Shown: positions 55,090 to 64,000 of the stretch, in pieces
Numbering within the stretch: the stretch's first letter is position 1
Layout of the letters: the number at the start of each line of letters is the position of its first letter
Origin: Acestrorhynchus altus
Lineage: Eukaryota; Chordata; Actinopteri; Characiformes; Acestrorhynchidae
Assembly: GCA_034509495.1 (NCBI GenBank)
Contig: CM067520.1
Coordinates: forward strand, 25,531,340-25,595,339
Length of the DNA: 64,000 nt
Direction: 5' to 3'
Notes under the pieces: generated by a model
Seen by the model: the letters and a program-made list of their open reading frames with translations, nothing else
The model's database searches: none
What the model was told of the DNA's origin: nothing
Translations under genes and position numbers: made by a program

Positions 55090-55668
55090 ATACAGGAGAA
55101 CTTTGTAGTTCTGTTTCTCTGCAGACTTTATTCTCCTCCTTTCACCCTGATCTTCAATGATCAGGACCCCACAGGACCACCACAGAGCAGCTGTTATGTG
55201 GGTGGTGGGTCATTCTCAGCACCGCAGTCACACTGACATGGTGGTGGTGTGTTACAGTGTGTTGCACTGTTTAAACCCCTCAGTGTCTCTGCTGGACTGA
55301 GAACAGTCCACCAACCAGAAATGTCATGTGGGCAGCGTCCTGTGAGCACTGATGAAGGACTAGAGGACGACCAACACAAACTGTGCAGAAACAGATGAGC
55401 TTCTGTCTCTGACTTTACATCTACAAGGTGGAGACACTCGGGAGGAGTGTCTGATAGAGTGGACAGTGAGTGGACATGGTGTTTAAGCACTCCATCAGCA
55501 CTACAATGCATGGTCCATGTTTAACACCTTCTGGTCCCATTAGGTACACCGATGGACATCCTTATGGTGGGCCAACATGGATACCATGGAGTCAAGACCA
55601 ACATGGGCAACATGAAAAGAACATCTCTCCAACTGTTATGCTTTGGGTTTGTGCTGCAGCCAGTGAGA
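55090..55668. mobile_element. Family B element fused to an extra 165-bp module, copy 1
   Basis: Family B sequence runs to about 55500 ('ggtgtttaagcactccatc') and continues into 'atgcatggtccatgtttaac', 'aacatggataccatggagtc' and 'gcaacatgaaaagaacatct'. The same composite recurs at 57730-58113. Confidence 0.85.
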
Positions 55669-56500
55669 TGGGGAACATATCATGGAGGGAAGAATGACTT
55701 CAATCAATACCATCAAATTCTGTTAAGAGGACGTGTTAAATGCACTGACTTCCCAGGACGTTTGGCATCTGAGTGTATAAAAGGAGTGTAAAGAGAGGCT
55801 GGTGTCTTCGAACGAAAGACAAAAGTGAGAAATGCTTGTGACATGAACTGTGCGTCCGGTGCCATGAACCATATGTTCAGTGTTCATCTTCAGCACTGAT
55901 GACTCTCTGAATCGCTGGGTGTCCCCAAACCTTTGAAGGAGCGTATATAATCCCAAGGTCACGCTCTCTCTCTCTTTGAGCTGCTCTCGGATCAGTAATT
56001 GGTTGAATGGTCTTCACAGCCTCTGTGCGCTCTGTCTCACACCAACGCGTCCATCATGCATGCTCCACTCCCACACATCCTTAAGAAAAAGGACATCGGA
56101 TTTAATGACCACCACTGCCTGGACGCCGCCGTCCGCTTGGGTTAAGAAAGCAGAATTCATCAGAGATACAGCAATGCGATCATCTGCACAGCTGGGTGAA
56201 TTGTTGATCCCCATAACCCCAAATGTATTCAATCAAACAAAACATATCTGGTGTCTGATCTGAGCTATGAGGATAAAGAAGCCAGCCATTAATAATTAAC
56301 CAACAGCATGTCGGAATTAAAACCCCGGTTAAAGGAAATTAATGTCGTTAAAATGTTCATTTTTGTTCATCATTTCGTTCAAAAAGATAAACTGTCATAT
56401 TTTATAATCACGGTTTTGGTTTTACTGTCGAGCAGTGTGTCTTACAGCTCATAAAATCCAAAATCCAGCTGAATGTTTAGTTTCAATAAATCTCTAATCA
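55669..56500. other. Unassigned sequence with a unique island
   Basis: 55975-56350 is repeat-free with mixed composition and 'cattaataattaacc' near 56288. It is a candidate for conserved non-coding DNA. No gene recognised. Confidence 0.35.
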
Positions 56501-56504
56501 GACA

Positions 56505-56685
56505 ATAACATTATTCCAGACTGTAGATCATCTGTTTCTCTGCAGACTTTATTCTCCTCCTTCCACCCTGATCTTCAATGATCAGGACCCCACAGGACCA
56601 CCACAGAGCAGCTATGATGTGGGTGGTGGGTCGTTCTCAGCACTGCAGTCACACCGACATGGTGGTGGTGTGTTACGCTGGTACA
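56505..56685. mobile_element. Family B left-end fragment
   Basis: 'gactgtagatcatctgtttc' to 'accgacatggtggtggtg' matches 54130-54280. It is interrupted by a Tc1 fossil at about 56690. Confidence 0.8.
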
Positions 56686-56689
56686 AAAG

Positions 56690-57240
56690 GAGTGATCTCC
56701 ACACCCTGCTGCAGCAAAGCAGCCCTAAACCATCACACTTTCACCACCGTGCTTCACAGCTGGTCTGAGGTTCTTGTGCTCAAATGCTTGTTTGGTGTTT
56801 GTGTCAAACATGTCTTCTGTTACTGCGTCCAAATAATTCAAATTTGGATTCTTCTGTCCAAAACATTGTTTCAGAAGTCCTGCTCTTTGTCTAGATGTTC
56901 CCTGGAGAACTTTAGTCTTGTTCTGATGTTTCGTCCTTAAACACCTCCCATGACTTCAACATCAACTGTGGCGAGAGCTACCTGCTACTCGATCTTCTTT
57001 ACCCGTCTCGTGGTTCTGCTCTTGGGCTGAACTTGGATGGTCTGATCTGGTCACGTGGGCAGTTGTTCTAAATGTCCTCCACTTGTAAATGATGTTCTGG
57101 ACAGTGGAACGGCTGATCTCTACTTGTCCTGAGATCTCTTTAAACCCCTTCCCAGACTCATCTGCCTCTACAACCTTCTTTCTGAAGGTTCTGAATTCTT
57201 CCTCATAATCAAATGACATTTTACTAATGATGTTTAAAAG
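56690..57240 (-). pseudogene. Tc1-like transposase with HTH and DDE remnants
   Basis: The minus strand from 57219 reads MSFDYEEEFRTFRKKVVEAD, then an HTH with 'QVEISRSTVQNIIYKWRTF'. Further on (lower coordinates), remnants of the DDE region are read from 'acaccctgctgcagcaaagc'. The middle is deleted and out of frame. It is the best-preserved Tc1 N-terminus in the window. Confidence 0.8.
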
Positions 57241-57720
57241 ACATTCTTTCTGGTAAACGTGTTAAAGTCCAAGGTGTTCATACGGTGTCGGACTTGCTCA
57301 CAACCGCGTGTGCTGTGAAGTATACTTTCCGTTTCCGGAGCTCATTCACTGTCCTGTATGTACAAGTTTGTCCTTTCAGTGTGAATCTCCGGGACGTCCT
57401 GAAGGCCTGTAAATGAATAATGCACTCTGAGTACTCAGGACGGACACACGGGGAATAGAAGCGTCGTACACACAATGCAAAGACACATGAACCACCGTCA
57501 GCCCACATTAAGCCTCACACAGCGAACCTGTGATATTATTCATACATTTGTATGTGCAGTGCAGGCGTGTTCAGCCACTCATGCAAAGCAGCTCACAGCT
57601 TCAGGAGGGAGATCTGCTCAGAACATCCAGCCTCATTCTCCACTCTCTTCCAAAGTCATTAAAGGTCCAAATCAGATTGACTGTGTTTCTAAAGCGCAGA
57701 ACGGTATGATATGAGATTCT
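57241..57720. other. Unassigned sequence; no gene
   Basis: Repeat-free mixed-composition DNA with some CpG. No domain recognised. Confidence 0.4.
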
Positions 57721-57724
57721 GTTG

Positions 57725-58113
57725 CGCTGGTACGAGAGGACACAGCAGTGCTGCTGGAGTGTTTAAACCCCTCCTGTGAGCAGCGTCCTGTGAGCACTGA
57801 TGAAGGACTAGAGGACGACCAACACAAACTGTGCAGAAACAGATGAGCTTCTGCCTCTGACTTTACATCTACAAGGTGGAGACACTCGGTAGGAGTGTCT
57901 GATAGAGTGGAAAGTGAGTGGACATGGTGTTTAAGCACACCATCAGCACTTCAATGCATGGTCCATGTTTAACACCTTCTGGTCCCATTAGGTACACCGA
58001 TGGGCATCTTTATGGTGGGCCAACATGGATACCATGGAGTCAAGACCAACATGGGCAACATGAAAAGAACATCTCTCCAACTGTTATGCTTTGGGTTTGT
58101 GCTGTAGCCAGTG
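57725..58113. mobile_element. Family B element fused to an extra 165-bp module, copy 2
   Basis: Over 57899-58113 it differs from 55448-55668 at only about six or seven positions by eye. The Family B part is shorter on the left. Confidence 0.85.
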
Positions 58114-58330
58114 AGCACCGGAGTGTGTGTTCAGAAAAGGTAGAACCACTGGTTGCAGAACCTCGTTAATGTAACGATGGGCTCAAAGTGCCTGTAATGA
58201 AGACCATCGTACGAAATTACACCCACACTGAGACACCAGACCACGGATTTGATGCTCATCACTAAAGATGACCTGCTGCCTTTCTGAGAGACTCCATGAC
58301 AGTATGACGGTTGGATCCAGCTACATGTAA
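58114..58330 (-). pseudogene. Tc1/mariner-like transposase fragment
   Basis: On the minus strand the block from 58230 downwards parallels the 23880-23720 copy ('gtgtgtgttcagaaaagg', 'cctgtaatgaagaccat', 'cgtacgaaat'), the region after the first catalytic Asp. Confidence 0.55.
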
Positions 58331-58960
58331 TATTCATATATTGCGTGTTTAGATTAGGACATTTACTGATCACTGAAATACTACAGAATCACTCCCAACA
58401 TCTACCCAACATCCCGCTGAGCTGAAGAGCGTCATGGCGTGGAGATGGGTATAGATGCATGTTTACCAGAGCATAGAATACACACATATGTAATTATTCA
58501 TCCTGCAGGGGAAGACACACACAAACACTCAGGACACACAACACTACTCATTCAGGAGGATTTAATTAGAACATGCCATCTCTTCCAAGTTGTGGACAGA
58601 ACTGCATTGAGAACAAGAGAGGCAGATGGTGTGAGGAAGAAGAAGAGAGGAGGTACGTGCTCATCCACAGTTTTATGTAATCCAGTCTTCTACTTTCCAA
58701 AACGAAAGATAATAAATAGCATTTTTGCATGAAAATGTGACATTTTTAGTCACGTAGGTTCATTTAAACCAGCGTAAAACTGGTGTAAAATTTGTGCCAA
58801 AACTATAATTTGTTTGTTTTTGACTTAAAAGAACTAAAATACTGAAAATGTAAGAACTGTAATGAGATTTGTAATGATTCGATTGGCAAAGAAATTCATA
58901 ATAATGAGATCTTCAAGATATTTGACACTGGTGCAAATAAAGACAACTTTATAGTTGTTG
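58331..58960. other. Unassigned sequence; no gene
   Basis: AT-rich toward the right end. Nothing recognised. Confidence 0.4.
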
Positions 58961-58961
58961 T

Positions 58962-59130
58962 TCTCAGGACTTTTATTCTGAAATTTGAACACTGTGTGAG
59001 GAAACGGAGCAAACAGCCCCTCCCTTCTCATTTCCCTCTATAACCCAATATCTATGTGATGTCATCAGCCCCGCCCCCTCTCTCTGATCAGTCAGAGTCT
59101 GTATGCAGGTTGATCATCAGACCAAACTGC
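58962..59130 (+). mobile_element. Family A fragment with one minisatellite unit
   Basis: 'ctcaggacttttattctgaa', 'gagcaaacagcccctccc', 'aacccaatatctatgtgat', then a C-rich unit. The right flank is missing. Confidence 0.8.
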
Positions 59131-59460
59131 TGCATGGAAGAAGTTGACTTCGGGACGATGCTTGATGTTTGATTTGTGATGACCTGCTTTAACTTCTGTA
59201 ATTTCTCTAAAAGACCAAACCATCCAAAAAACAGGACAAAGGCTTAGCTGATCTGGAGTGAGACCACCTCTTTAAGTCGAACTAAATTTTGGTCCTTGGC
59301 TCTGGATCATGGTCTGTAGCACCTTTCACACCTGCTATTTTGGTTCAAACTAAAAGATCTGAAGGTCCAGACCAAACAAAGTGCACCTGAAGAGCACTCA
59401 GAAGGAGAGAAACGGAAATGGAGATTTCAGCTTTGGAGAAGAAAAGAGTGATGACATGCG
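59131..59460. other. Unassigned sequence; no gene
   Basis: Nothing recognised. Confidence 0.4.
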
Positions 59461-59463
<3 letters not shown>

Positions 59464-59517
<54 letters not shown>

Positions 59518-59555
59518 TCAAACAACAAGGTGAAGAGGACAGAAGTGAAATCGTT

Positions 59556-59621
<66 letters not shown>
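59464..59621. repeat. (AC)n tract followed by (GT)n tract
   Basis: AC at 59464-59513 and GT at 59560-59621 face each other across 46 bp, so one strand could fold into a long hairpin. Confidence 0.97.
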
Positions 59622-59622
<1 letters not shown>

Positions 59623-59918
59623 TTCAGGGCCGCATGCATCCGTGAGGGAGGCACAGTGAGCCATCTGCCCAATTAGGCAGTGCGCCCACCACAGTACACT
59701 TCTTTTCAATTACCACTGTGCTCTCAAAGAACACACACACATACACTCTCTCTCTCACACACACACACACACACATTCCAATTTTGCTAGAACAATTAGC
59801 AGTGTGAAAGTCCCGATGCTCAAAGACTTTATTGATAAAGATGGCACCCAGTGCAGTCCTTACACCATTCATCTGCTCTCCAACCTCGGAAGACAGCAAG
59901 CCTGGGAGACTGAGTGAA
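59622..59918. other. Unassigned sequence with a short AC tract
   Basis: AC tract at 59757-59775. No gene. Confidence 0.4.
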
Positions 59919-59919
<1 letters not shown>

Positions 59920-59968
<49 letters not shown>

Positions 59969-60410
59969 CACAACTCCTACATAAAGGGGCCTGGAAGCCT
60001 GCACATAACATGGGGACAAAAGTCATTGTCTGAATGTAGAAACTGAAGACAGCAGGCCGAGAGGCTGTACATACAAGCAAACCGGGGCTTGGAGATCAAA
60101 GCCCACCTTAACATGGGGACGAAAATCATTGTAGGGATGTAAAACCTGAAGACTGTAGTCTGAGTGACTGAGAGTGAATCCCAAGGTGTTGTAATAGTAT
60201 ATCTTACCTAAAGGGGACTTTCACTCAAAGCCCACCAGTAATGTGGAGACCAAAGTGTCTGTGGGGATGGAGAACCTGATACTGTGGTCTAAGAAACTGA
60301 GAGTGAATCTTGAGTGTGTCAAAATGTGTGTGTGTGTGGGCGTGTGAGCTTTACATAATGGGGATGGTAAGGACATAAACTTGTGTCCCCACAAAGTTAA
60401 CCACTGCAGC

Positions 60411-60456
<46 letters not shown>
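59920..60456. repeat. Degenerate tandem repeat of about 115 bp with GT tracts
   Basis: 'acatggggacaaaagtcatt', 'acatggggacgaaaatcatt' and 'atgtggagaccaaagtgtct' occur at about 60007, 60109 and 60240, each followed by a 'gaactgaagac/aacctgaagac' type segment. GT tracts lie at 59922-59963 and 60419-60456. Confidence 0.7.
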
Positions 60457-60457
<1 letters not shown>

Positions 60458-60538
60458 GTGAGAATGCATAGTCACTCATTTCAGCCGACTTCCACTGGCA
60501 GTGACTTTCTGCAGAGGTTTAGACCGAAAGGTCAGACA

Positions 60539-60539
<1 letters not shown>

Positions 60540-60573
<34 letters not shown>

Positions 60574-60696
60574 CTTGGGCTCCTAAAGCCAAGGAGTCAC
60601 TGGTTTCCATGGGAGCGCCGGAGGTTTGGCAGCCGCGTTGTTGTCAGTTGAAAAGGCCACAGTCGGTGGTTAGTGAGAAATGTGGTTATCCAAGAC

Positions 60697-60752
<56 letters not shown>
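60540..60752. repeat. (AC)n tract and (GT)n tract
   Basis: AC at 60539-60571 and GT at 60700-60750, with about 130 bp of unique sequence between. Confidence 0.96.
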
Positions 60753-60753
<1 letters not shown>

Positions 60754-60825
60754 AGTGTGTGTAAGACTTCCATACTGTAAAGTTGGACCGTTCAGAGTAA
60801 ATGATACATGTGTTATGTGTACCGT

Positions 60826-61035
60826 GTCCTCCTCCTCCTGTGTCCACTCACTGTCCACTCTGTTAGACACTCCTACCGAGTGTCTCCACCTTGTAGATGT
60901 CAAATCAGAGACGGATTGCTGCCCAAAGGACGCTGTCGGCTGGATATGTTTCTGGTTGGTGGATTATTCTCAATCCAGAAGTGACACTGAGGGGTTTAAA
61001 CACTCCAGCAGCACTGCTGTGTCTGACCCGTGGTG
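60826..61035. mobile_element. Family B fragment
   Basis: 'gtgtccactcactgtccact', 'gagtgtctccaccttgtaga' and 'gtttaaacactccagcagc' match the element loop and arm in reverse order. Confidence 0.8.
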
Positions 61036-61500
61036 GACCAAACCGTGGTGAAAGGCTATCCATCTCCGTAAGACCACTTTGAGCGAGGCTCACAGTCACG
61101 GATGGGTTCAATGCGTAGGTTGGTTTCCATCGCACTACGGGATGATGGTGATGAAGTGTGCTTTATGTTACTCCGCTCCTCCCAAACACTCAGCAACTGA
61201 CAACGGAAGACGAGACCCCCCGGAACGAAACGTGCGGTGGGACGCCACGATGTAACACGCTGTTAATTATCCAGAGCTGAGTCAGTTCAATCAGTGGATG
61301 AGCGACGTAGCCCGGGTTCATCTCTCTCGTAGGCCCAGCGGTGCACGCTGAGCAATAGGGTGGGGGGAAAGTGAGATGAGCGAGTGAGATTTTCCGTCTC
61401 GCGCTGTAACGCACTCCCTGTGTCTGTGAGTGAAAAAGAGAGACGTGCGAGCGAGAGACATTAAGATACAATAGATATTAGCAATGAACACATTTCAGGT
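61036..61500. other. Unique CpG-containing island; no gene
   Basis: 61190-61460 is repeat-free with several CpGs ('gtctcgcgctgtaacgc'). It is a candidate for conserved non-coding sequence. Confidence 0.35.
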
Positions 61501-61580
61501 CATTTACGCCTCCTATGAAAACAAAGGCAGGGCTGCGCGCATGTGAAGAGAAAAAGAGAAGCATGGGGATAAATGTGTAC

Positions 61581-61582
<2 letters not shown>

Positions 61583-61628
<46 letters not shown>
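61583..61628. repeat. (AC)n microsatellite
   Basis: About 23 AC units. Confidence 0.97.
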
Positions 61629-61630
<2 letters not shown>

Positions 61631-61759
61631 TGCTTACCATAGCACCGTTGGCCTTTGGCACTGTGACAGCTGGATCATCACAAACATGTTCATCTTTATT
61701 TGAGCACCACAAGGCAATGCATCATAGCCCTCCTGCACAAACCACTGCTTCTGGCTACT

Positions 61760-61825
<66 letters not shown>

Positions 61826-61910
61826 GAACCAAAGCCCTTGGCTACATGCTGAATCCATGCTGCACTGAGCATGTGCAGTCACTGGGACGTGAGTGAGTGA
61901 GTGAGTGAGT
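61760..61910. repeat. (GA)n microsatellite and short (GAGT)n tract
   Basis: GA at 61760-61821 (about 30 units) and 'gagtgagtgagtgagtgag' at about 61890-61908. Confidence 0.95.
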
Positions 61911-62099
61911 GTGTGTCATTGGCCCATTTCCCAGGGTAGGACACCGAGGTGAGATCACAGCACTAAATACGAGATAAGCTGATGATATCGTTCAGCTTCA
62001 TCCGAAAAGCACAATATTCCTACAGTGATGCTTCAGCTATAACCACGTCAACACTACGTTAAAATCTAAAATTACAATCGGATGCAAACAATAAGTCCA

Positions 62100-62570
62100 A
62101 GAGAGGTCGTTTTTAAGCCTCAGACATTAGTTTGGTTTGCTCTTGATTGTTGCATCATCACGGCCAGCTCCGAAGAGCTCTCTGAGGCCTTCAGAAAGAA
62201 GGTTGTAGGTGAAGATGAGTCTCGGAAGGGATCTAAAAGGATCTTAGAACAGTTAGAAATCAGCCGTTCCACTGTCTGGAAAATCATTTAGGACAACTTC
62301 CTACATGGTCTGATCAGACCGTCCAAACGAGGAAGATCCAACAATCCTAAAATGTCGTTATTGTAGCAGGAAGGACTCGAGGTTCCTGTCAAAGTGCAGC
62401 ATCTCGGAGAGAGACCACACAAGTTTGATTTTAATGGGAGGTGTGGTAAGATTAAAGTTCTCCACAGAACATCTACACAAAGAGCAGGAACAATGTCCTG
62501 GTTCCATCATTGTCTGCGGTGGGCAACCATATATAGGGCCATATATATGGAACCCGTGAAGAGCAGAGAC
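62100..62570 (+). pseudogene. Tc1-like transposase fossil
   Basis: It reads SEELSEAFRKKVVGEDESRK, then 'LEISRSTVWKII', the Tc1 HTH, followed by 'RPHKFDFNGRCG' with internal deletions. The terminal 'cctcagacattagtttggtt' precedes it. It is joined at about 62570 to Family B. Confidence 0.75.
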
Positions 62571-62572
62571 AT

Positions 62573-62810
62573 TGAGGGGTTTAAACACTCCAGCAGCACT
62601 GCTGTGTCTGATCCACTCGGACCAGCAACACACACTAACACACCACCACCATGTCAGTGTGACTGCAGTGCTGAGAACGACCCACCACCCACATCATAGC
62701 TGCTCTGTGGTGGTCCTGTGGGGTCCTGATCATTGAAGATCAGGGTGGAAGGAGGAGAATGAAGTCTGCAGAGAAGCAGATGATCTACAGAGTGCTGCTG
62801 TTTGGCCAGT
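62573..62810. mobile_element. Family B right half
   Basis: 'ttgaggggtttaaacactcc', 'ccaccaccatgtcagtgtg', 'ggtcctgtggggtcctgatc' and 'agcagatgatctacag' run to the element end. Confidence 0.85.
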
Positions 62811-63160
62811 AGAGCCCTGACTCAGCCCTGTCTGAGGTGGCTGTAGACGTCACTCTCCAGGGGAGGTTTTGGTGATGCTTGGAGGACAAAATAGGATCCA
62901 AACCCAGCCAGGAGCCCCATAAACCCACGGCTCAGTCAAACGCAGAGCTCTGAGCGTCTGTGCGTGTTGTAGTTCGGTGCTGCAGTGTGTAAATTACAGG
63001 CACTGCATCGGGGAAAACAAACGATTCATCTGAAACGAGTGAAAATGAAATCCTGCCTGATCGAATTACGCTGCTATGAGGTTAGCTGTATTTATGACTT
63101 TTGTGCACAAATGTAATCTTCTGCTGGATGTTGTCATGGAGGCTTCTCCTGCATCTTCTG
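62811..63160. other. Unassigned sequence; no gene
   Basis: Nothing recognised. Confidence 0.4.
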
Positions 63161-63164
63161 CTCC

Positions 63165-63575
63165 GTTTGTGCAGTCAGCTACTTTACGTTGCACCCTGTG
63201 CTGCCACAGATGTGCAAGATGTTCTAGTTCCAGAGAAGTACTGCCAACAGAATAGGACGGTCTGGAGCAGAGATGTGAAATCATTGGCACCATGTCTAAT
63301 GCCAGGCGGGCTAGAGGAGCACTGAGCTGTGGAGCTGTGTTCTCTGGAACGATGGAGCTCCATCCAGGATTTTTGGGATGATGTGGGGAGGTGATCCTCC
63401 AACACCTCGCCCTCACTAGCGCTCTTGTCACGGAATGCAATGAAATCCTCACAGCAGCGTTCCAAAATCTAGTAGGTTTCCCTGGACAGTAGAGACAAAT
63501 ACTCCAATTAAAGCAGGATAAACAGGAAACGGTGAACGAGCAGGTGTCCCAGTACTTTTGTCCATACTGTGTGCG
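63165..63575. mobile_element. Family C MITE, near complete
   Basis: From 'cagctactttacgttgcacc' through 'gttctctggaacgatggagc' to 'gtgtcccagtacttttgtcc'. It is about 400 bp and the clearest full-length copy. Minus-strand open frames are element-derived. Confidence 0.85.
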
Positions 63576-63684
63576 TGACGTTCAGTGAATGTTTCAGCTG
63601 GATGTTAAATGAGTGAAGTCTTTGTACAGTTCTGGAGACGATCATTGTTAAACGGGATGTTTTCCAGCATGTACACTGAAACAC

Positions 63685-63733
<49 letters not shown>

Positions 63734-63937
63734 CCTGCTCTGTTATTTGATTTGACAGTGTCAGAGCTCCAGTAATTGCGTGCATTTGCTTGTTGTTGGA
63801 GTTTCTGGCTCAGTGCTGCAGAGTGATGATGGAGAGAGTGCAGCTCAGTCTAATGTGTTTGTTCCAGAACTCCACCATTTAGAGTGATAACAAGGGTCAA
63901 CAACAAGATACGGGCTTTCAGCGTCCGCCGACTCAAC

Positions 63938-64000
<63 letters not shown>
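63576..64000. repeat. (GT)n microsatellites at the window end
   Basis: GT at 63689-63729 and at 63940-64000, the second continuing past the window. 63730-63939 is unassigned. Confidence 0.95.

Noticed and set aside
55505..55700. Coding exon reading YTDGHPYGGPTWIPWSQDQ
   Set aside because: The same sequence is duplicated at 57953-58113 within a repeat composite, with no splice context, so it is element-derived.
1..64000. A second host gene or a bacterial or viral gene system
   Set aside because: I checked both strands and found only c1ql1 exons and transposon fossils. No endogenous virus gene, operon or RNA gene could be supported.

Overview
The window is nuclear DNA of a ray-finned fish. 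It has long CA/GT arrays roughly every few kilobases, fossil Tc1/mariner transposases, an L2-type LINE fragment, tRNA-derived SINEs and several short inverted-repeat transposon families typical of teleosts. The repeat families look ostariophysan (characiform or catfish-like), but that is an impression and not a result.

Only one protein-coding gene can be supported: a C1q-like gene on the + strand, best read as c1ql1. Exon 1 (coding part 19043-19684, 214 codons) carries the signal peptide, the N-terminal CxxxC motif, a low-complexity linker, 13 collagen triplets and most of the gC1q domain. Exon 2 (49658-49837, 59 codons plus stop) carries the rest. They are separated by a phase-0 intron of 29,973 bp and together encode 273 residues. 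A poly(A) signal lies about 200 bp after the stop.

Layout: 1-17.5 kb is upstream intergenic DNA made of transposon fossils, minisatellites and some unique islands. 17.5-19.0 kb is the putative promoter and 5' leader, with CT, GT and GA tracts, two possible upstream ORFs and a five-copy degenerate repeat. 18.9-19.68 kb is GC- and CpG-rich and contains exon 1. 19.7-49.66 kb is the intron, which starts with about 830 bp of almost pure pyrimidine and is otherwise mostly repeats with unique islands that could hold enhancers. 49.66-50.1 kb is exon 2 and the 3' UTR. 50.1-64 kb is downstream intergenic DNA with the same repeat families.

Three repeat families dominate. Family A has termini resembling TTAACCCTTAGAACC and carries an internal 52-bp minisatellite with a GC box and a TGATCA palindrome; it occurs at 12 loci in both orientations. 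Family B is a foldback element with arms of about 125 bp. Family C has termini like GGACAAAAGTATTGGGACAC. I found no RNA gene, CRISPR array, operon or second host gene. The most notable points are the 5' leader repeat of c1ql1, the regenerated splice donor at its exon junction, the GC-box minisatellite element, and a stretch at 9.0-11.2 kb that looks like noisy gap-filled assembly.
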